DNA of 64,000 nt from Jejuia sp049889775 (GCA_049889775.1 JBMHCT010000018.1:62001-126000); one strand, 5' to 3'; numbered from the stretch's first letter, positions 8,449 to 17,777 are shown. Numbers and translations are program-made. The notes: generated by a model from the sequence alone, not told the origin.

Positions 8449-9111
8449 TTAAATAGAATTTACTCTGGCTTTTTTATTAGCCTTTAACATAGACATATCA
8501 TATCCAGAAAACTTTTTAATATAATTTTCAACCGTTGTTCCGTAACCATCCGCAAAATTATCCAATCCGTAACTTCTCAAATACTTCTTTACGCTACCAG
8601 CACCTGCAAGATGAGCGGCAGCTAAAATACCTGATTCAGTTATAACAACGCCATTAATACGTTTTCCAACGAAATTATTAATGTCCCGTCTTAAAATCCA
8701 TTTATTTCTTTGGGCATTAGCTACAAAAGCTTTTTCTTGAAGTTTAGGGTTATTCAAAAACTGTTGAACATTTTTAACACCAATCAGTCTTAGCGTTTCC
8801 TTACCGAATTGATATTTACCCAAATAACCGTAAGAGTTAATTATAGCATAATCGCCCCCAGATTCTTTGAAAGCCAAAGCTTCCTTAAAACCAACGAATG
8901 ATTTCCCCAAATAAGGAGTAAACCTTTCGTATCCGTCTTTTGATGTCTCAACATTGTCCCTAATGTTAACATCTGGCTTAACTGTGTAATCTAACACTAA
9001 GCCTTTTGTTGAATACCTACCTAAATCTATCGTTTTGCTTTCAACAAACGATAATCTTACTAGTGCACATATTGTAAGTATTAATAAAAAACTTCCAATA
9101 TTTTTTAGCAT
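8449..9111 (-). CDS. Secreted lysozyme/transglycosylase-like protein
   Basis: A 220-residue protein with an N-terminal membrane or signal segment (residues 5-22) and a C-terminal lysozyme-like domain from about 70. The segment FKEALAFKESGGDYAIINS followed by YGYLGKYQFGKETL has the ES-G...Y..N..GY.G.YQFG layout of goose-type or SLT lysozymes, with Glu of KESGG as the likely catalytic acid. A later AAAHLAGAGSVKKYL segment fits the helical core. It probably cuts peptidoglycan in the periplasm. It is monocistronic in appearance, with 111 bases to the upstream DUF2279 gene. Confidence 0.7.
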   Translation of the reverse strand: MLKNIGSFLLILTICALVRLSFVESKTIDLGRYSTKGLVLDYTVKPDVNIRDNVETSKDGYERFTPYLGKSFVGFKEALAFKESGGDYAIINSYGYLGKYQFGKETLRLIGVKNVQQFLNNPKLQEKAFVANAQRNKWILRRDINNFVGKRINGVVITESGILAAAHLAGAGSVKKYLRSYGLDNFADGYGTTVENYIKKFSGYDMSMLKANKKARVNSI

Positions 9112-9222
9112 AATGTTTAAATTTCTTCAGCAAAATTACTAAGTAAAAATGCTTGAAAATTTGAGCGTGCAAAATTACACTTTATTTTTGTTCTATCAAA
9201 ATAACTCGTTTAAGTGCAATTT

Positions 9223-10131
9223 TCAATAATGGAATAGATGAAAAACAGCCCCATTTTTGTTAAATTCTAAGGTGGGAAAAGGTATTTTTATCATATTAAA
9301 AATATCAAAAATTGACTTTAACAGTAGCGATTTCGTTCTTAGGTTTGCTAAATTTACATCTAAACTTAAATACAACTGCCTAAACCTTGGAATAGTTGTT
9401 AACATTTGATTGTCAGCAACTTTTAAACCCGAGAGCATCCCTTCACCACCGTAGCCTAATGCCACATTTAACCATTTTGGAATTTTACTATCCTTAAAAA
9501 AAGAATGCAGATTAACACTTAACCAATATGTTTGTCCATTGTAATCTTTCAGAATCTCTTCAGGGAAAGAACTTCCTAATTTATCTGGATTCAATTCAGC
9601 ATATTTGGAAGGTATAAAACCAAACTTTACGGCAATTCTCTGTTCATTCCACAATAATTCTTGAGAAATATAGAGGCCTGTTCCAAGTGCATTGGTACCA
9701 ACATCTCCCCATGAAAAGCCCCATTCACTTGAAAACCCGTCAAGCATTTCGACCGCTGTTAAAAATCCAAAACCTAAGGTAGCCCCATAGAGTAATTGAT
9801 CCCTCTTACTTACCCCACTCCAATTAAGAAGATTTGCACCTTGCTTACCCAATTGGTAGGCTGTAAAAACATGACCAAATTTATCCATTTGCAACCATTG
9901 ATTATTATCATTGGTGGTACGGAATTTAGAACGCTCAAAATCAGCATACCAAATTTCATTGAGTCCGATTAGAGCGGTGCTTGATAAAACGGATTCCGTT
10001 ACAACAACTGCATTTCTTCGTTTCCTGTTTAAAGTATCGCTAGGTTTTAAAAAATTATTCAACCCTGATTGCGCAGATAGAATTGAAGTAACACAAAGCC
10101 ATAATACAATATGAAACCTTGCAAGCCACAT
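9223..10131 (-). CDS. DUF2279 family envelope protein
   Basis: A 302-residue protein with a signal peptide ending near SILSAQ. The DUF2279 signature is visible: WLQMDKFGHVFTAYQLG, then AVEMLDGFSSEWGFSWGDVGTNALGTG, with conserved D-K-x-x-H and E-x-x-D-G that look like a membrane-embedded or metal-binding core. The C-terminal half is beta-rich and could be a small outer-membrane barrel. Function is unknown. It follows mltG with a three-base gap, suggesting a cell-wall or envelope role in the dapF-GNAT-mltG operon. Confidence 0.7.
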   Translation of the reverse strand: MWLARFHIVLWLCVTSILSAQSGLNNFLKPSDTLNRKRRNAVVVTESVLSSTALIGLNEIWYADFERSKFRTTNDNNQWLQMDKFGHVFTAYQLGKQGANLLNWSGVSKRDQLLYGATLGFGFLTAVEMLDGFSSEWGFSWGDVGTNALGTGLYISQELLWNEQRIAVKFGFIPSKYAELNPDKLGSSFPEEILKDYNGQTYWLSVNLHSFFKDSKIPKWLNVALGYGGEGMLSGLKVADNQMLTTIPRFRQLYLSLDVNLANLRTKSLLLKSIFDIFNMIKIPFPTLEFNKNGAVFHLFHY

Positions 10132-10134
10132 AAA

Positions 10135-11178
10135 TTACTTTCTAATACCTTTGGAGTTTAAATAATTGTGATAAGCTCTGGCGTTTGCATTGTGTTGTGC
10201 CAAAGACTTAGCAAATTTGTGATATCCAAAGCGTTTTGGGTCAGCCGAAAAATATAAGTAATTGTGCTTTTCGTAGTTTAAAACAGCATTAATTGCCGAT
10301 ATATTGGGCATTGCAATAAGCCCTGGGGGTAAACCTCTTTTCTTATAAGTATTGTAGGGTGAATCAATCTCCTTATGAACGTTTAATACGCGCTTTATTA
10401 CGGTATTCTTATATTCGGGCACTTTATAGGCTGCAAACTTTAATGTTGGGTCTGCCTGTAATGGAATACCATTATTTAATCTATTGATGTAAACTCCAGC
10501 AATTCTTGGTTGCTCTTCAGCAGCTTTAGACTCCTCATAAACTATAGACGCCAATGCCATAACTTGATCTTCAGATAAACCGATAGCATTAGCTTTTTGG
10601 ATTCGCGTGTCATTCCAAAAATTCTTATATTCTTTTAACATGCGGTCTCGGAAAGATGTTGCAGTAGTATTCCAATACACCTCATAACTATTGGGCAAGT
10701 ACATACCCAAAGCCGTTTCATTTTTAAATTTATTTTCGTTTAAAAACTCAACATCTGTCATGGCTTCTAGAAGTTCCAAGCTATCAGCCTCAATTTGATT
10801 AGCAATTCGTCCTGCTAATTTCTCTAACGAATTTTGATTGTTAAAAGATACTTTTACAGGAATGTTGTTGCTTCTAATAGAATTAATAATATCATTATTA
10901 TTCATTCCTCTGTTTATAGCATACTTACCAGATTTAATATTGGAAGTGTATTTTTTTTGTTCGGCTAAAACATCAAAGGATTCAATATCCTTTAAAAGTG
11001 GTTCTAATTGGGCTCTAACGGCATTATAATCATCGGTAGATTTTATATAAATATAGGCCTCTTCATTATTGAAATTGGTGTTAGGAGCCAACATTGCATT
11101 ATAGATATAATATGCAAATAAACCTGCTACAATAAGTCCTAAAAGAGCTATAGCCCAAAGTATTTTTTTAATATACAT
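10135..11178 (-). CDS. mltG: Endolytic murein transglycosylase MltG
   Basis: A YceG-like lytic transglycosylase that cleaves nascent glycan strands in the periplasm and so sets their length. It has an N-terminal transmembrane anchor (residues 7-27), a LysM-like N-terminal subdomain and the YceG catalytic domain. Diagnostic segments are LASIVYEESKAAEEQPRIAGVYINRL (catalytic Glu of the EE pair), IPLQADPTLKFA, SPYNTYKKRGLPPGLIAMP and YLYFSADP. At 347 residues it matches the family. The start ATG overlaps the GNAT stop by one base. Downstream lies DUF2279. Confidence 0.96.
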   Translation of the reverse strand: MYIKKILWAIALLGLIVAGLFAYYIYNAMLAPNTNFNNEEAYIYIKSTDDYNAVRAQLEPLLKDIESFDVLAEQKKYTSNIKSGKYAINRGMNNNDIINSIRSNNIPVKVSFNNQNSLEKLAGRIANQIEADSLELLEAMTDVEFLNENKFKNETALGMYLPNSYEVYWNTTATSFRDRMLKEYKNFWNDTRIQKANAIGLSEDQVMALASIVYEESKAAEEQPRIAGVYINRLNNGIPLQADPTLKFAAYKVPEYKNTVIKRVLNVHKEIDSPYNTYKKRGLPPGLIAMPNISAINAVLNYEKHNYLYFSADPKRFGYHKFAKSLAQHNANARAYHNYLNSKGIRK

Positions 11179-11702
11179 TAGTTATTGATAAGTTGAAATA
11201 AATATTCATTACTGTAATTATCGCTATTAAAATTCCAATCCTTTTTTAATCCCACCTTCTTAAAACCATTATTTTCAAAAAGTTGAATACTTAATTTGTT
11301 GTGCTCTGAAATGTTACAGTATAATTGATGTAGTCCTAAATGCGTAAAACTATAATTTATTAACAGCTTCAGTGCTTCGCTACCGTAGCCTTTTGCTCTA
11401 TTGTTATCATCTTTAATCACAACTCCCACTCCAGCTCTTTTATTTTTAAAATCAAAATCAAACAAATCAATCAAACCTAGTCCTACATTCTTCTTGTTAA
11501 CAATAACTAATCGCAATTGTTTGACTTCAAATATATCTTTTAAAGCGTTTTCTAAATATTGCTTGATGACATATCTAGAAAATGGCACTTGTGTATTGCT
11601 TAATTGCCAAATGCTTTCATCATTTTCTACTTCAAACACAAAATCTAAATCTTCTGGTTCCAAGGCTCTAAGGTTAATATGTTGTCCTTTTAAGGTTTGC
11701 AT
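11178..11702 (-). CDS. GNAT family N-acetyltransferase (RimJ/RimL-like)
   Basis: A GNAT domain of about 174 residues beginning MQTLKGQHINLRALEPEDL, the usual start of the RimJ/RimL group. The CoA loop is DDNNRAKGYGSEALKLLI, followed by HLGLHQLYCNISEHNKLSIQLFENNGF, characteristic of this subfamily. The ATG at 11702 is preferred because it lies four bases after the dapF stop; an earlier in-frame ATG would run deep into dapF. It is cytoplasmic. Acceptor unknown; these enzymes acetylate ribosomal proteins, cell-wall precursors or antibiotics. Confidence 0.85.
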   Translation of the reverse strand: MQTLKGQHINLRALEPEDLDFVFEVENDESIWQLSNTQVPFSRYVIKQYLENALKDIFEVKQLRLVIVNKKNVGLGLIDLFDFDFKNKRAGVGVVIKDDNNRAKGYGSEALKLLINYSFTHLGLHQLYCNISEHNKLSIQLFENNGFKKVGLKKDWNFNSDNYSNEYLFQLINN

Positions 11703-11706
11703 AAAT

Positions 11707-12483
11707 TTAGATAACCCCTTCAAAAACATATTTAGCTGGCCCAATAAGCCAAACATTGGTGTATTTTTTATCAGAAGCATCAAAACACACTTCTAACTCT
11801 CCTCCTTCAACTTTAATTGTAACCTGATTTTTTTCGGTTTCACCAATGTAGTGCATTGCAATAGCAGTTGCCGTAGCACCTGTCCCGCATGACAAAGTTT
11901 CATCTTCTACACCGCGTTCATAAGTTCTTAACCGGAAGGTTTCATTATTAATTTTCTTAACAAAATTAACATTGCTCCCTCCTTGATTTTTATATAAATC
12001 ACCATAGCGAATTTCAGCGCCTTTACTCTTAATTTCAAAATTATCTATAGCCTCTTCAAATTGCACATGATGGGGTGAACCAGTATTTAAAAATGTATAA
12101 GCTTCATTTTTTGAAATGCCCGAAACATCTTGCATATGCAGTTTTACAATACCGTTTGCAATAGTTGCTTGGTGTACACCATCAATCGCTTCAAAAATTG
12201 CTTTATCTCTAATAACACCAAGTTGTTTCGCGAAAGCTACTAAACACCTCCCACCATTACCACACATGGTGCTTTCATTACCATCGGAGTTATAATAAAC
12301 CATTTTAAAATCATAATCTGTATGGTTTTCCAATAATATTAACCCATCGGCGCCTATGCCAAATCGTCGGTCACAAAGTTCTGCAACCAATTTGGTATTG
12401 TTTTTGTCAAACGTTTGTTGACGATTATCAATCATCACAAAATCGTTACCTGTTCCTTGATATTTGTAAAATTTTTGCCGCAT
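11707..12483 (-). CDS. dapF: Diaminopimelate epimerase DapF
   Basis: Converts LL- to meso-diaminopimelate for lysine and peptidoglycan synthesis. It is 258 residues, with KYQGTGNDFVMIDN at the start and the two catalytic cysteines in MCGNGGRCL and ETLSCGTGATA. The substrate-binding segment TGSPHHVQF is also present. It is the promoter-proximal gene of a cell-wall operon (dapF, GNAT, mltG, DUF2279) and is divergent from the HtrA protease gene, with 127 bases between. Confidence 0.97.
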   Translation of the reverse strand: MRQKFYKYQGTGNDFVMIDNRQQTFDKNNTKLVAELCDRRFGIGADGLILLENHTDYDFKMVYYNSDGNESTMCGNGGRCLVAFAKQLGVIRDKAIFEAIDGVHQATIANGIVKLHMQDVSGISKNEAYTFLNTGSPHHVQFEEAIDNFEIKSKGAEIRYGDLYKNQGGSNVNFVKKINNETFRLRTYERGVEDETLSCGTGATATAIAMHYIGETEKNQVTIKVEGGELEVCFDASDKKYTNVWLIGPAKYVFEGVI

Positions 12484-12610
12484 AATTCTATGGCAAAGAT
12501 ATAAATATTATAGGTGATTTTGGGTTGTTAAATCGTCGTTAAAGTTGAATTAAACATTCAATAAATAATTAATTTTAATCGTTGATGAATATATCTTAAA
12601 ACTGAAAATT

Positions 12611-14017
12611 ATGAAGAAGATTTTAACATTAGTTTTGGTTTCAGCTCTTGGTGGTATATTAACGCTTGGAGGTTATAAACTATTTGTAGAAGAAGACAAA
12701 ACACTTTTGGTTGACACTGTTGAAGAACAACCTACCCTAATTCCTACAACGGTAGCTAATACCGTTTACAAGCCTTACGAAACGCCTGATTTTACAACTG
12801 CTGCAGAAAATACAGTTAACGCCGTTGTACACGTAAAAAATGTGACAATAAGTAACAGCGGACCAATGAGTATTCAAGATTTTTTTATGGGCAGAAGTCC
12901 ACAGCGTGAGCAAACGGGTACAGGTTCTGGAGTTATTATTACACCTGATGGATACATTATTACCAATAATCATGTAATTGATAAATCTCAGAAACTTTCT
13001 GTAACCTTAAATAATAATAAGACTTATGAAGCTGAAATTGTTGGGGCTGACTCTACAACGGATATTGCCCTATTGAAAATAGAAGCTGACGAAGAATTGC
13101 CTGTGGTAACCTTTGGCGATTCAGACAATGCTAAAATTGGTGAATGGGTATTGGCTGTGGGTAATCCCTTTAACTTAACATCTACAGTTACCGCTGGTAT
13201 CATTAGTGCAAAATCGCGAAATTTAAGTAATGCTTCACAATCTTTTATTCAAACGGATGCCGCTGTTAATCCTGGCAACTCAGGTGGTGCATTGGTTAAC
13301 ACAAATGGTGAATTAATCGGCATAAACACAGCAATTTCGTCCCAAACAGGATCTTACATAGGCTATTCTTTCGCCGTACCAAGTAATATCGCACGTAAAG
13401 TGGTTAATGATATTATGGAATATGGGAATGTTCAAAACGGTATCCTAGGTGTTTCTGGTATTGCGCTAAACAGTGCTAGAGCCGAAGAGATAAAAATTAA
13501 TGATACTGAAGGGTTTTATGTTGGTGGTATTGAAGAAGATTCTGGTGCCGAAGCTGCAGGCTTAAAAGAGGGAGATATCATCAAAAAAATTGATGATATT
13601 AAAATATTAAAGTTTGCAGACCTTAAAGGTCATTTGAACACCAAAAGTCCTGACGATTTTGTGGATGTGACATATGCTAGAAATGGAGAAATAAAAACTG
13701 TTCCTGTTAAATTAGTAAAACCGGCTCCATCTGCAATTTTACCTTATGTTGGTCAAATTAAAAATGCTAAACCGAAAGATCTCAAAAAATATAGTGCTGA
13801 AAATGGTGTAAAAATTTCCATACTGAATGAAAAATACTCAGAGTATTGGACAAAAAACGGGATTGAAGAAGGTTCTATAATTACGTCTGTTAATGATGAA
13901 AAAGTGAATAGTGTGGATGATGTAAAAAATATAATCGAAAACATGACTTCGTACGATTCATTTAGGCTTGAACTTATCAATAAAGATGGTGAAAAAGAAC
14001 GATATAATTTTAGATAA
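12611..14017 (+). CDS. Trypsin-like serine protease, DegP/HtrA (Do) family
   Basis: A 468-residue envelope protease and chaperone that degrades misfolded proteins. Order of parts: N-terminal signal or membrane anchor (3-25), trypsin-like domain with the catalytic triad His121 (TNNHVID), Asp151 (TTDIALL) and Ser224 (NPGNSGGAL), then PDZ1 (about 275-370, GLKEGDIIKKIDDIKI) and PDZ2 (about 385-468, GIEEGSIITSVNDEKV). The architecture and length fit the Do/DegQ family. It stands alone with its own strong terminator downstream. Confidence 0.95.
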   Translation: MKKILTLVLVSALGGILTLGGYKLFVEEDKTLLVDTVEEQPTLIPTTVANTVYKPYETPDFTTAAENTVNAVVHVKNVTISNSGPMSIQDFFMGRSPQREQTGTGSGVIITPDGYIITNNHVIDKSQKLSVTLNNNKTYEAEIVGADSTTDIALLKIEADEELPVVTFGDSDNAKIGEWVLAVGNPFNLTSTVTAGIISAKSRNLSNASQSFIQTDAAVNPGNSGGALVNTNGELIGINTAISSQTGSYIGYSFAVPSNIARKVVNDIMEYGNVQNGILGVSGIALNSARAEEIKINDTEGFYVGGIEEDSGAEAAGLKEGDIIKKIDDIKILKFADLKGHLNTKSPDDFVDVTYARNGEIKTVPVKLVKPAPSAILPYVGQIKNAKPKDLKKYSAENGVKISILNEKYSEYWTKNGIEEGSIITSVNDEKVNSVDDVKNIIENMTSYDSFRLELINKDGEKERYNFR

Positions 14018-14037
14018 GAAAACATAGTTTTTAAGAT

Positions 14038-14073
14038 GAAAAACAGCATCAGTTTCTGATGCTGTTTTTTTTA
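14038..14073 (+). terminator. Rho-independent terminator after the HtrA gene
   Basis: A 10 bp perfect stem ACAGCATCAG / CTGATGCTGT (14043-14052 and 14056-14065) with a TTT loop, followed by a run of T. It lies 25 bases after the protease stop and before the GAPDH promoter region. Confidence 0.93.
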
Positions 14074-14143
14074 TGTAAATGTTTTACGAAAACGTTTGAA
14101 ATATGATATTTTTACAACATTAAAAACCACTAAACTCAAAAAA

Positions 14144-15592
14144 ATGTCTACTGATGCAACTTATGAAAAAGAGTTAGCGTTTCAAGCAGATCGCCGTAGA
14201 GCAACTGTTGAATTTATTAAAGTTGTTAGTGATCTTTGGTACGATAACTCCATCGAATTAATTCTCTTTAAAAACCAACTTATCGACAAAAATGTAAGTG
14301 AAATTTTAAACCTGCATGACTACGCTGGTAAGTTTGTTCAAAAACCAATTTCTATTTTCGATTCCGTTGAAATTGCAAAGGCTATAAAACAACTCAATAT
14401 TCCTCCAGCAAAATTGGATATTGGAAAATTAACGTTTGAATTTCATCTTGAAGAAAACAAATTTGATGATGCGATTCACTTTGTAGCCAATAAAATTAAG
14501 GATGCCGGTAAAAGCAAATCTATTGAACCAAAGGATGTAGTGCTTTATGGTTTTGGCAGAATCGGGAGACTTGTAGCCAGAGAGTTAATGACAAAAACAG
14601 GTAAAGGAAGCCAATTACGCTTACGAGCCATTGTGACAAGAGGGACGATCACCTCAGAAATTTTAGAAAAAAGAGCAGCATTATTTAATAACGATTCCAT
14701 TCACGGTGAATTTGCAGGTACCGTTACCGCAGATTTTAAAAATAAAGCACTCATTGTAAATGGCACAACAGTTAAGATAATTTCTGCAGATGCTCCTGAA
14801 AAAATTGATTATACCAAATACGGTATTAATAATGCTTTAGTAATTGATAATACAGGTGCGTTTAGAGATAAAGAGGCACTTTCTAGACATCTGAAAGCAA
14901 AAGGTGTTAAAAAAGTATTGCTCACTGCTCCCGGTAAGGAAATACCAAATATTGTGCATGGTGTAAATCATTTTGACTACAGTCCAGATAAAATGGACAT
15001 ATTTTCGGCAGCATCTTGCACTACAAACGCTATTACTCCTATTCTTAAGGCGATTGAGGATTCTTATGGTGTGAAAAGTGGCCATTTAGAAACTATACAT
15101 GCCTACACCAACGATCAAAATTTAGTAGACAATTTTCATAAAAAATACCGTCGCGGTCGTGCAGCTGCACTCAATATGGTAATCACCGAAACTGGAGCTG
15201 GAAAAGCGGTTGCAAAAGCACTGCCTAGTTTGGAGGGTAAATTAACATCCAACGCCATAAGAGTACCTGTACCAAATGGTTCTTTAGCTATTTTGAATTT
15301 AGAGTTAGACAGAAAAACCTCTTTGAACGCCATAAATTCAACAATTAAAAAATATGCTTTGGAAGGGGATCTTGTAGAGCAAATAAAATATGAGTTGAAC
15401 GACGAACTTGTTTCCAGTGATATTGTTGGCTGCTCCGCACCTTCAATTTATGATAGTAAGGCTACCATTGTTCGGGCTGATGGCAAAAACGTTATACTTT
15501 ACATTTGGTACGATAACGAATATGGTTACAGTCACCAAGTTGTCCGATTGGCAAAATACATTTCAAAAGTAAGACGTTATACCTATTATTAA
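14144..15592 (+). CDS. gap: Glyceraldehyde-3-phosphate dehydrogenase, long form
   Basis: Oxidises glyceraldehyde-3-phosphate to 1,3-bisphosphoglycerate in glycolysis. The NAD-binding YGFGRIGRLVAREL begins only near residue 135, after a helical N-terminal extension, so this is the about 480-residue GAPDH type of Bacteroidota and some other bacteria rather than the 335-residue form. The catalytic Cys lies in ASCTTNAITP, and the catalytic domain ends with IWYDNEYGYSHQVVRL. The start MSTDATYEKE at 14144 is chosen; an in-frame ATG at 14096 would add 16 residues rich in Lys and Thr. It is monocistronic. Confidence 0.93.
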   Translation: MSTDATYEKELAFQADRRRATVEFIKVVSDLWYDNSIELILFKNQLIDKNVSEILNLHDYAGKFVQKPISIFDSVEIAKAIKQLNIPPAKLDIGKLTFEFHLEENKFDDAIHFVANKIKDAGKSKSIEPKDVVLYGFGRIGRLVARELMTKTGKGSQLRLRAIVTRGTITSEILEKRAALFNNDSIHGEFAGTVTADFKNKALIVNGTTVKIISADAPEKIDYTKYGINNALVIDNTGAFRDKEALSRHLKAKGVKKVLLTAPGKEIPNIVHGVNHFDYSPDKMDIFSAASCTTNAITPILKAIEDSYGVKSGHLETIHAYTNDQNLVDNFHKKYRRGRAAALNMVITETGAGKAVAKALPSLEGKLTSNAIRVPVPNGSLAILNLELDRKTSLNAINSTIKKYALEGDLVEQIKYELNDELVSSDIVGCSAPSIYDSKATIVRADGKNVILYIWYDNEYGYSHQVVRLAKYISKVRRYTYY

Positions 15593-15733
15593 AAACGTCT
15601 GAAACTCAATTTCAATCGTACATCATTTCGAATAGTCTTAATATAATTTAGGGCTATTCATCCGATAAATATGGTATTTCAACTTTATTTTATATTTTCG
15701 TAGCTATTAGTTAACCTATTTAAATACAACCAA

Positions 15734-16354
15734 ATGAAATCCTCAAAGACCCTCATTACCATAATTTTTGCGTTTATATTTAGCTTATCATACACGCAAG
15801 TACAACAAGACAATGAAACGCTTTCTTTAAATAGTGGCACTATTGATAGCCAATTTGAATATGTTTTTAGAAAATCTGGTAACTTTAAAGGTACAAATGG
15901 GCTGCCCTATGAAGCTGTAAAAACGGCTTGGTTATTAACATTAAGAAACCATGTTAAAGATTCGCTTAATAGTATTAAAAAAGAGTTGAGCGATACCCAA
16001 TCTGTTGTTAAAACCCAAGCGGATGAAATTTCATCCTTAAAAAGTAGCTTATCCACAACGCAATCTGATTTAGATAAAACAAACCTTGAAAAAGATAGTA
16101 TGTCTTTATTTGGGATGCAAATGAGTAAAGGCGGTTACAATTCGTTACTATGGACTATTATTGCTGCGCTGTTAGCGCTGTTACTATTCTTTATTTATAA
16201 ATTTAAAAATAGTAATGCTGTAACGCGACAAGCAAAACAAAACCTCTCTGAAATTGAGGAGGAGTTTGAAGAGCACAGAAAAACTGCTTTAGAAAGAGAA
16301 CAAAAGGTGAGACGCCAATTGCAGGATGAAATTAATAAACAAAAAAAGGCGTAA
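15734..16354 (+). CDS. Exported membrane-anchored coiled-coil protein of unknown function
   Basis: A 206-residue protein with a signal peptide (to about SLSYTQ), a coiled-coil stretch (about 75-125, heptad-rich with repeated Lys, Ser and Leu), one transmembrane helix (about 137-156, LLWTIIAALLALLLFFIYKF) and a charged C-terminal helix (EIEEEFEEHRKTALEREQKV). Similar flavobacterial proteins, from memory, sometimes carry the database label tRNA (guanine-N1)-methyltransferase; nothing here resembles the SPOUT knot or a SAM site, so I do not use that name. A scaffold or envelope role is possible. A strong terminator follows. Confidence 0.65.
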   Translation: MKSSKTLITIIFAFIFSLSYTQVQQDNETLSLNSGTIDSQFEYVFRKSGNFKGTNGLPYEAVKTAWLLTLRNHVKDSLNSIKKELSDTQSVVKTQADEISSLKSSLSTTQSDLDKTNLEKDSMSLFGMQMSKGGYNSLLWTIIAALLALLLFFIYKFKNSNAVTRQAKQNLSEIEEEFEEHRKTALEREQKVRRQLQDEINKQKKA

Positions 16355-16370
16355 GCTTAATTGTATAAAA

Positions 16371-16411
16371 TTAAAAAGCGCAAATCTAAAATTAGATTTG
16401 CGCTTTTTTAT
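16371..16411. terminator. Bidirectional rho-independent terminator
   Basis: A 17 bp perfect stem (arms 16373-16389 and 16392-16408) with A and T tracts at its outer ends. It sits between the convergent coiled-coil gene (+) and transaldolase gene (-), so it can end transcripts from both sides. Confidence 0.93.
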
Positions 16412-16426
16412 AATTCAACTATACTG

Positions 16427-17080
16427 TTAGTTTCCCTTTTTATAATCAGCCAAAAACTTAGCCAAACCTGCGTCGGTTAAAGGATGTTTTAATAAACCTT
16501 CAATTGAGCTTAAAGGCCCTGTCATTACATCAGCACCAATCTTAGCACAATCAATTACGTGCATAGTGTGGCGTACTGAAGCCGCTAAAATCTGAGTTTC
16601 AAAACCATAGTTATCGTAAATATGTCGAATTTCAGAAATTAAATTCAAACCATCTGTCGAAATATCATCTAAACGCCCAATAAACGGAGATACATAAGTT
16701 GCTCCGGCCTTAGCAGCTAAAAGTGCCTGCCCTGGAGAAAACACCAAAGTAACATTAGTTTTAATGCCTTTACTAGAAAAATATTTACACGCCTTAACAC
16801 CATCTTTAATCATTGGCAATTTAATCACAATTTGGTCGTGCAATTCAGCAAGTGCCTCTCCTTCTCTAATCATACCATCCACATCGGTAGAAATCACCTC
16901 TGCACTCACATCACCATCCACAATATTACAAATATCAACATAGTGCTTCATAATATTATCGTGCCCCGTAATGCCTTCTTTCGCCATTAGAGACGGGTTT
17001 GTAGTTACACCATCCAAAATTCCCATATCCTGGGCATCCATAATTTGATCTAGATTTGCAGTATCAATAAAAAATTTCAT
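16427..17080 (-). CDS. Transaldolase / fructose-6-phosphate aldolase (TalC/FSA group)
   Basis: A 217-residue TIM-barrel aldolase of the small transaldolase group. It begins MKFFIDTANLDQI and carries GVTTNPSLMAKEG, the Schiff-base lysine in IVIKLPM (about Lys85), TNVTLVFSPGQALLAAKAGA, and SPFIGRLDD. It either moves a dihydroxyacetone unit between sugar phosphates (pentose phosphate pathway) or cleaves fructose-6-phosphate; the two activities cannot be separated confidently by eye. It is cytoplasmic and monocistronic, with a 277-base AT-rich upstream region that contains a GC-rich repeat. Confidence 0.92.
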   Translation of the reverse strand: MKFFIDTANLDQIMDAQDMGILDGVTTNPSLMAKEGITGHDNIMKHYVDICNIVDGDVSAEVISTDVDGMIREGEALAELHDQIVIKLPMIKDGVKACKYFSSKGIKTNVTLVFSPGQALLAAKAGATYVSPFIGRLDDISTDGLNLISEIRHIYDNYGFETQILAASVRHTMHVIDCAKIGADVMTGPLSSIEGLLKHPLTDAGLAKFLADYKKGN

Positions 17081-17130
17081 GCTTTTAGTTATATAGTTAT
17101 AAATTCGTCTTAATAATTTTAAAAATTAGG

Positions 17131-17213
17131 GTGTTACCCACAAGGGTCGGGCTTTCGGCAGTCGCTCCCTCCTATCGTCGGGGAGCTTCAACAAATGCCT
17201 CAATCCCTAACGC
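17131..17213. repeat. GC-rich hairpin repeat element
   Basis: A short GC-rich island in an AT-rich gap. It contains CAAGGGTCGGGCTTTCGGC, then a hairpin GCTCCC (17164-17169) / GGGAGC (17181-17186), and ends near AATCCCTAACGC. The composition contrasts sharply with both flanks. From memory, elements with the words GGGTCGGGCTTTCG and GTCGCTCCCT are scattered between genes in many Flavobacteriaceae. No open reading frame spans it. Confidence 0.6.
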
Positions 17214-17357
17214 AGCGAATTTACAACATTACCGTCTTTAGTTTATTCACCTTAGTTAAAATCTATCAACAAGTTGCTAAAAGTTTTCGGGGAAAAGACA
17301 AATTGGGCTTAACAGAAAGAACCACCTATAACTATTAACCAATAGCCAATGGCCAAA

Positions 17358-17777
17358 TTAGTTAACCGTCAAAACATAAGTTCTGGAAGTTCTTTCCTCA
17401 CATAAACCATCACAATCGTTTAACTCATTCTCGCAATAGTTATCAAACTGCTCTACATACAAGTCAATTGTAAAACGATAACGCCCTTTAACTCGTGGTC
17501 TCCCTTCGATGATCACATCCCTGTAATCAAAAATCACATCTAATCCCTCAGGCAAATCACCAAAAATAGAATAGTCGTAGAAATAATCGTTGTCGCGAGG
17601 TTCATTCTTGATTTCCGCTGTAATTTTAGCAAAAAAATATTGGTTTTGTCGTGCTCTATCAATGGGAGTATCTGACAATACTGGTTTTCGGTTTATAATG
17701 CATTCTAAAACATCTTGACAACCCGTTACCAAAAAAAACAAAGAAAATACTGAGAGGAAAATAAATTTTTTATACAT
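17358..17777 (-). CDS. Small lipoprotein with a putative Ig-like domain
   Basis: About 139 residues from the ATG at 17777, with a lipoprotein signal ending in LVTGC (Cys20). The earlier in-frame ATG would place 12 polar residues before the signal and is unlikely. The segment GDLPEGLDVIFDYRDVIIEG continuing to GRYRFTIDLYV has the G-LP-GL...I-G-P...G-Y-F pattern of putative Ig (He_PIG-like) domains. Four Cys near the C-terminus (NYCENELNDCDGLCEE) may form disulfides. No function can be given. It is downstream of the SDR gene, 44 bases away. Confidence 0.6.
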   Translation of the reverse strand: MYKKFIFLSVFSLFFLVTGCQDVLECIINRKPVLSDTPIDRARQNQYFFAKITAEIKNEPRDNDYFYDYSIFGDLPEGLDVIFDYRDVIIEGRPRVKGRYRFTIDLYVEQFDNYCENELNDCDGLCEERTSRTYVLTVN

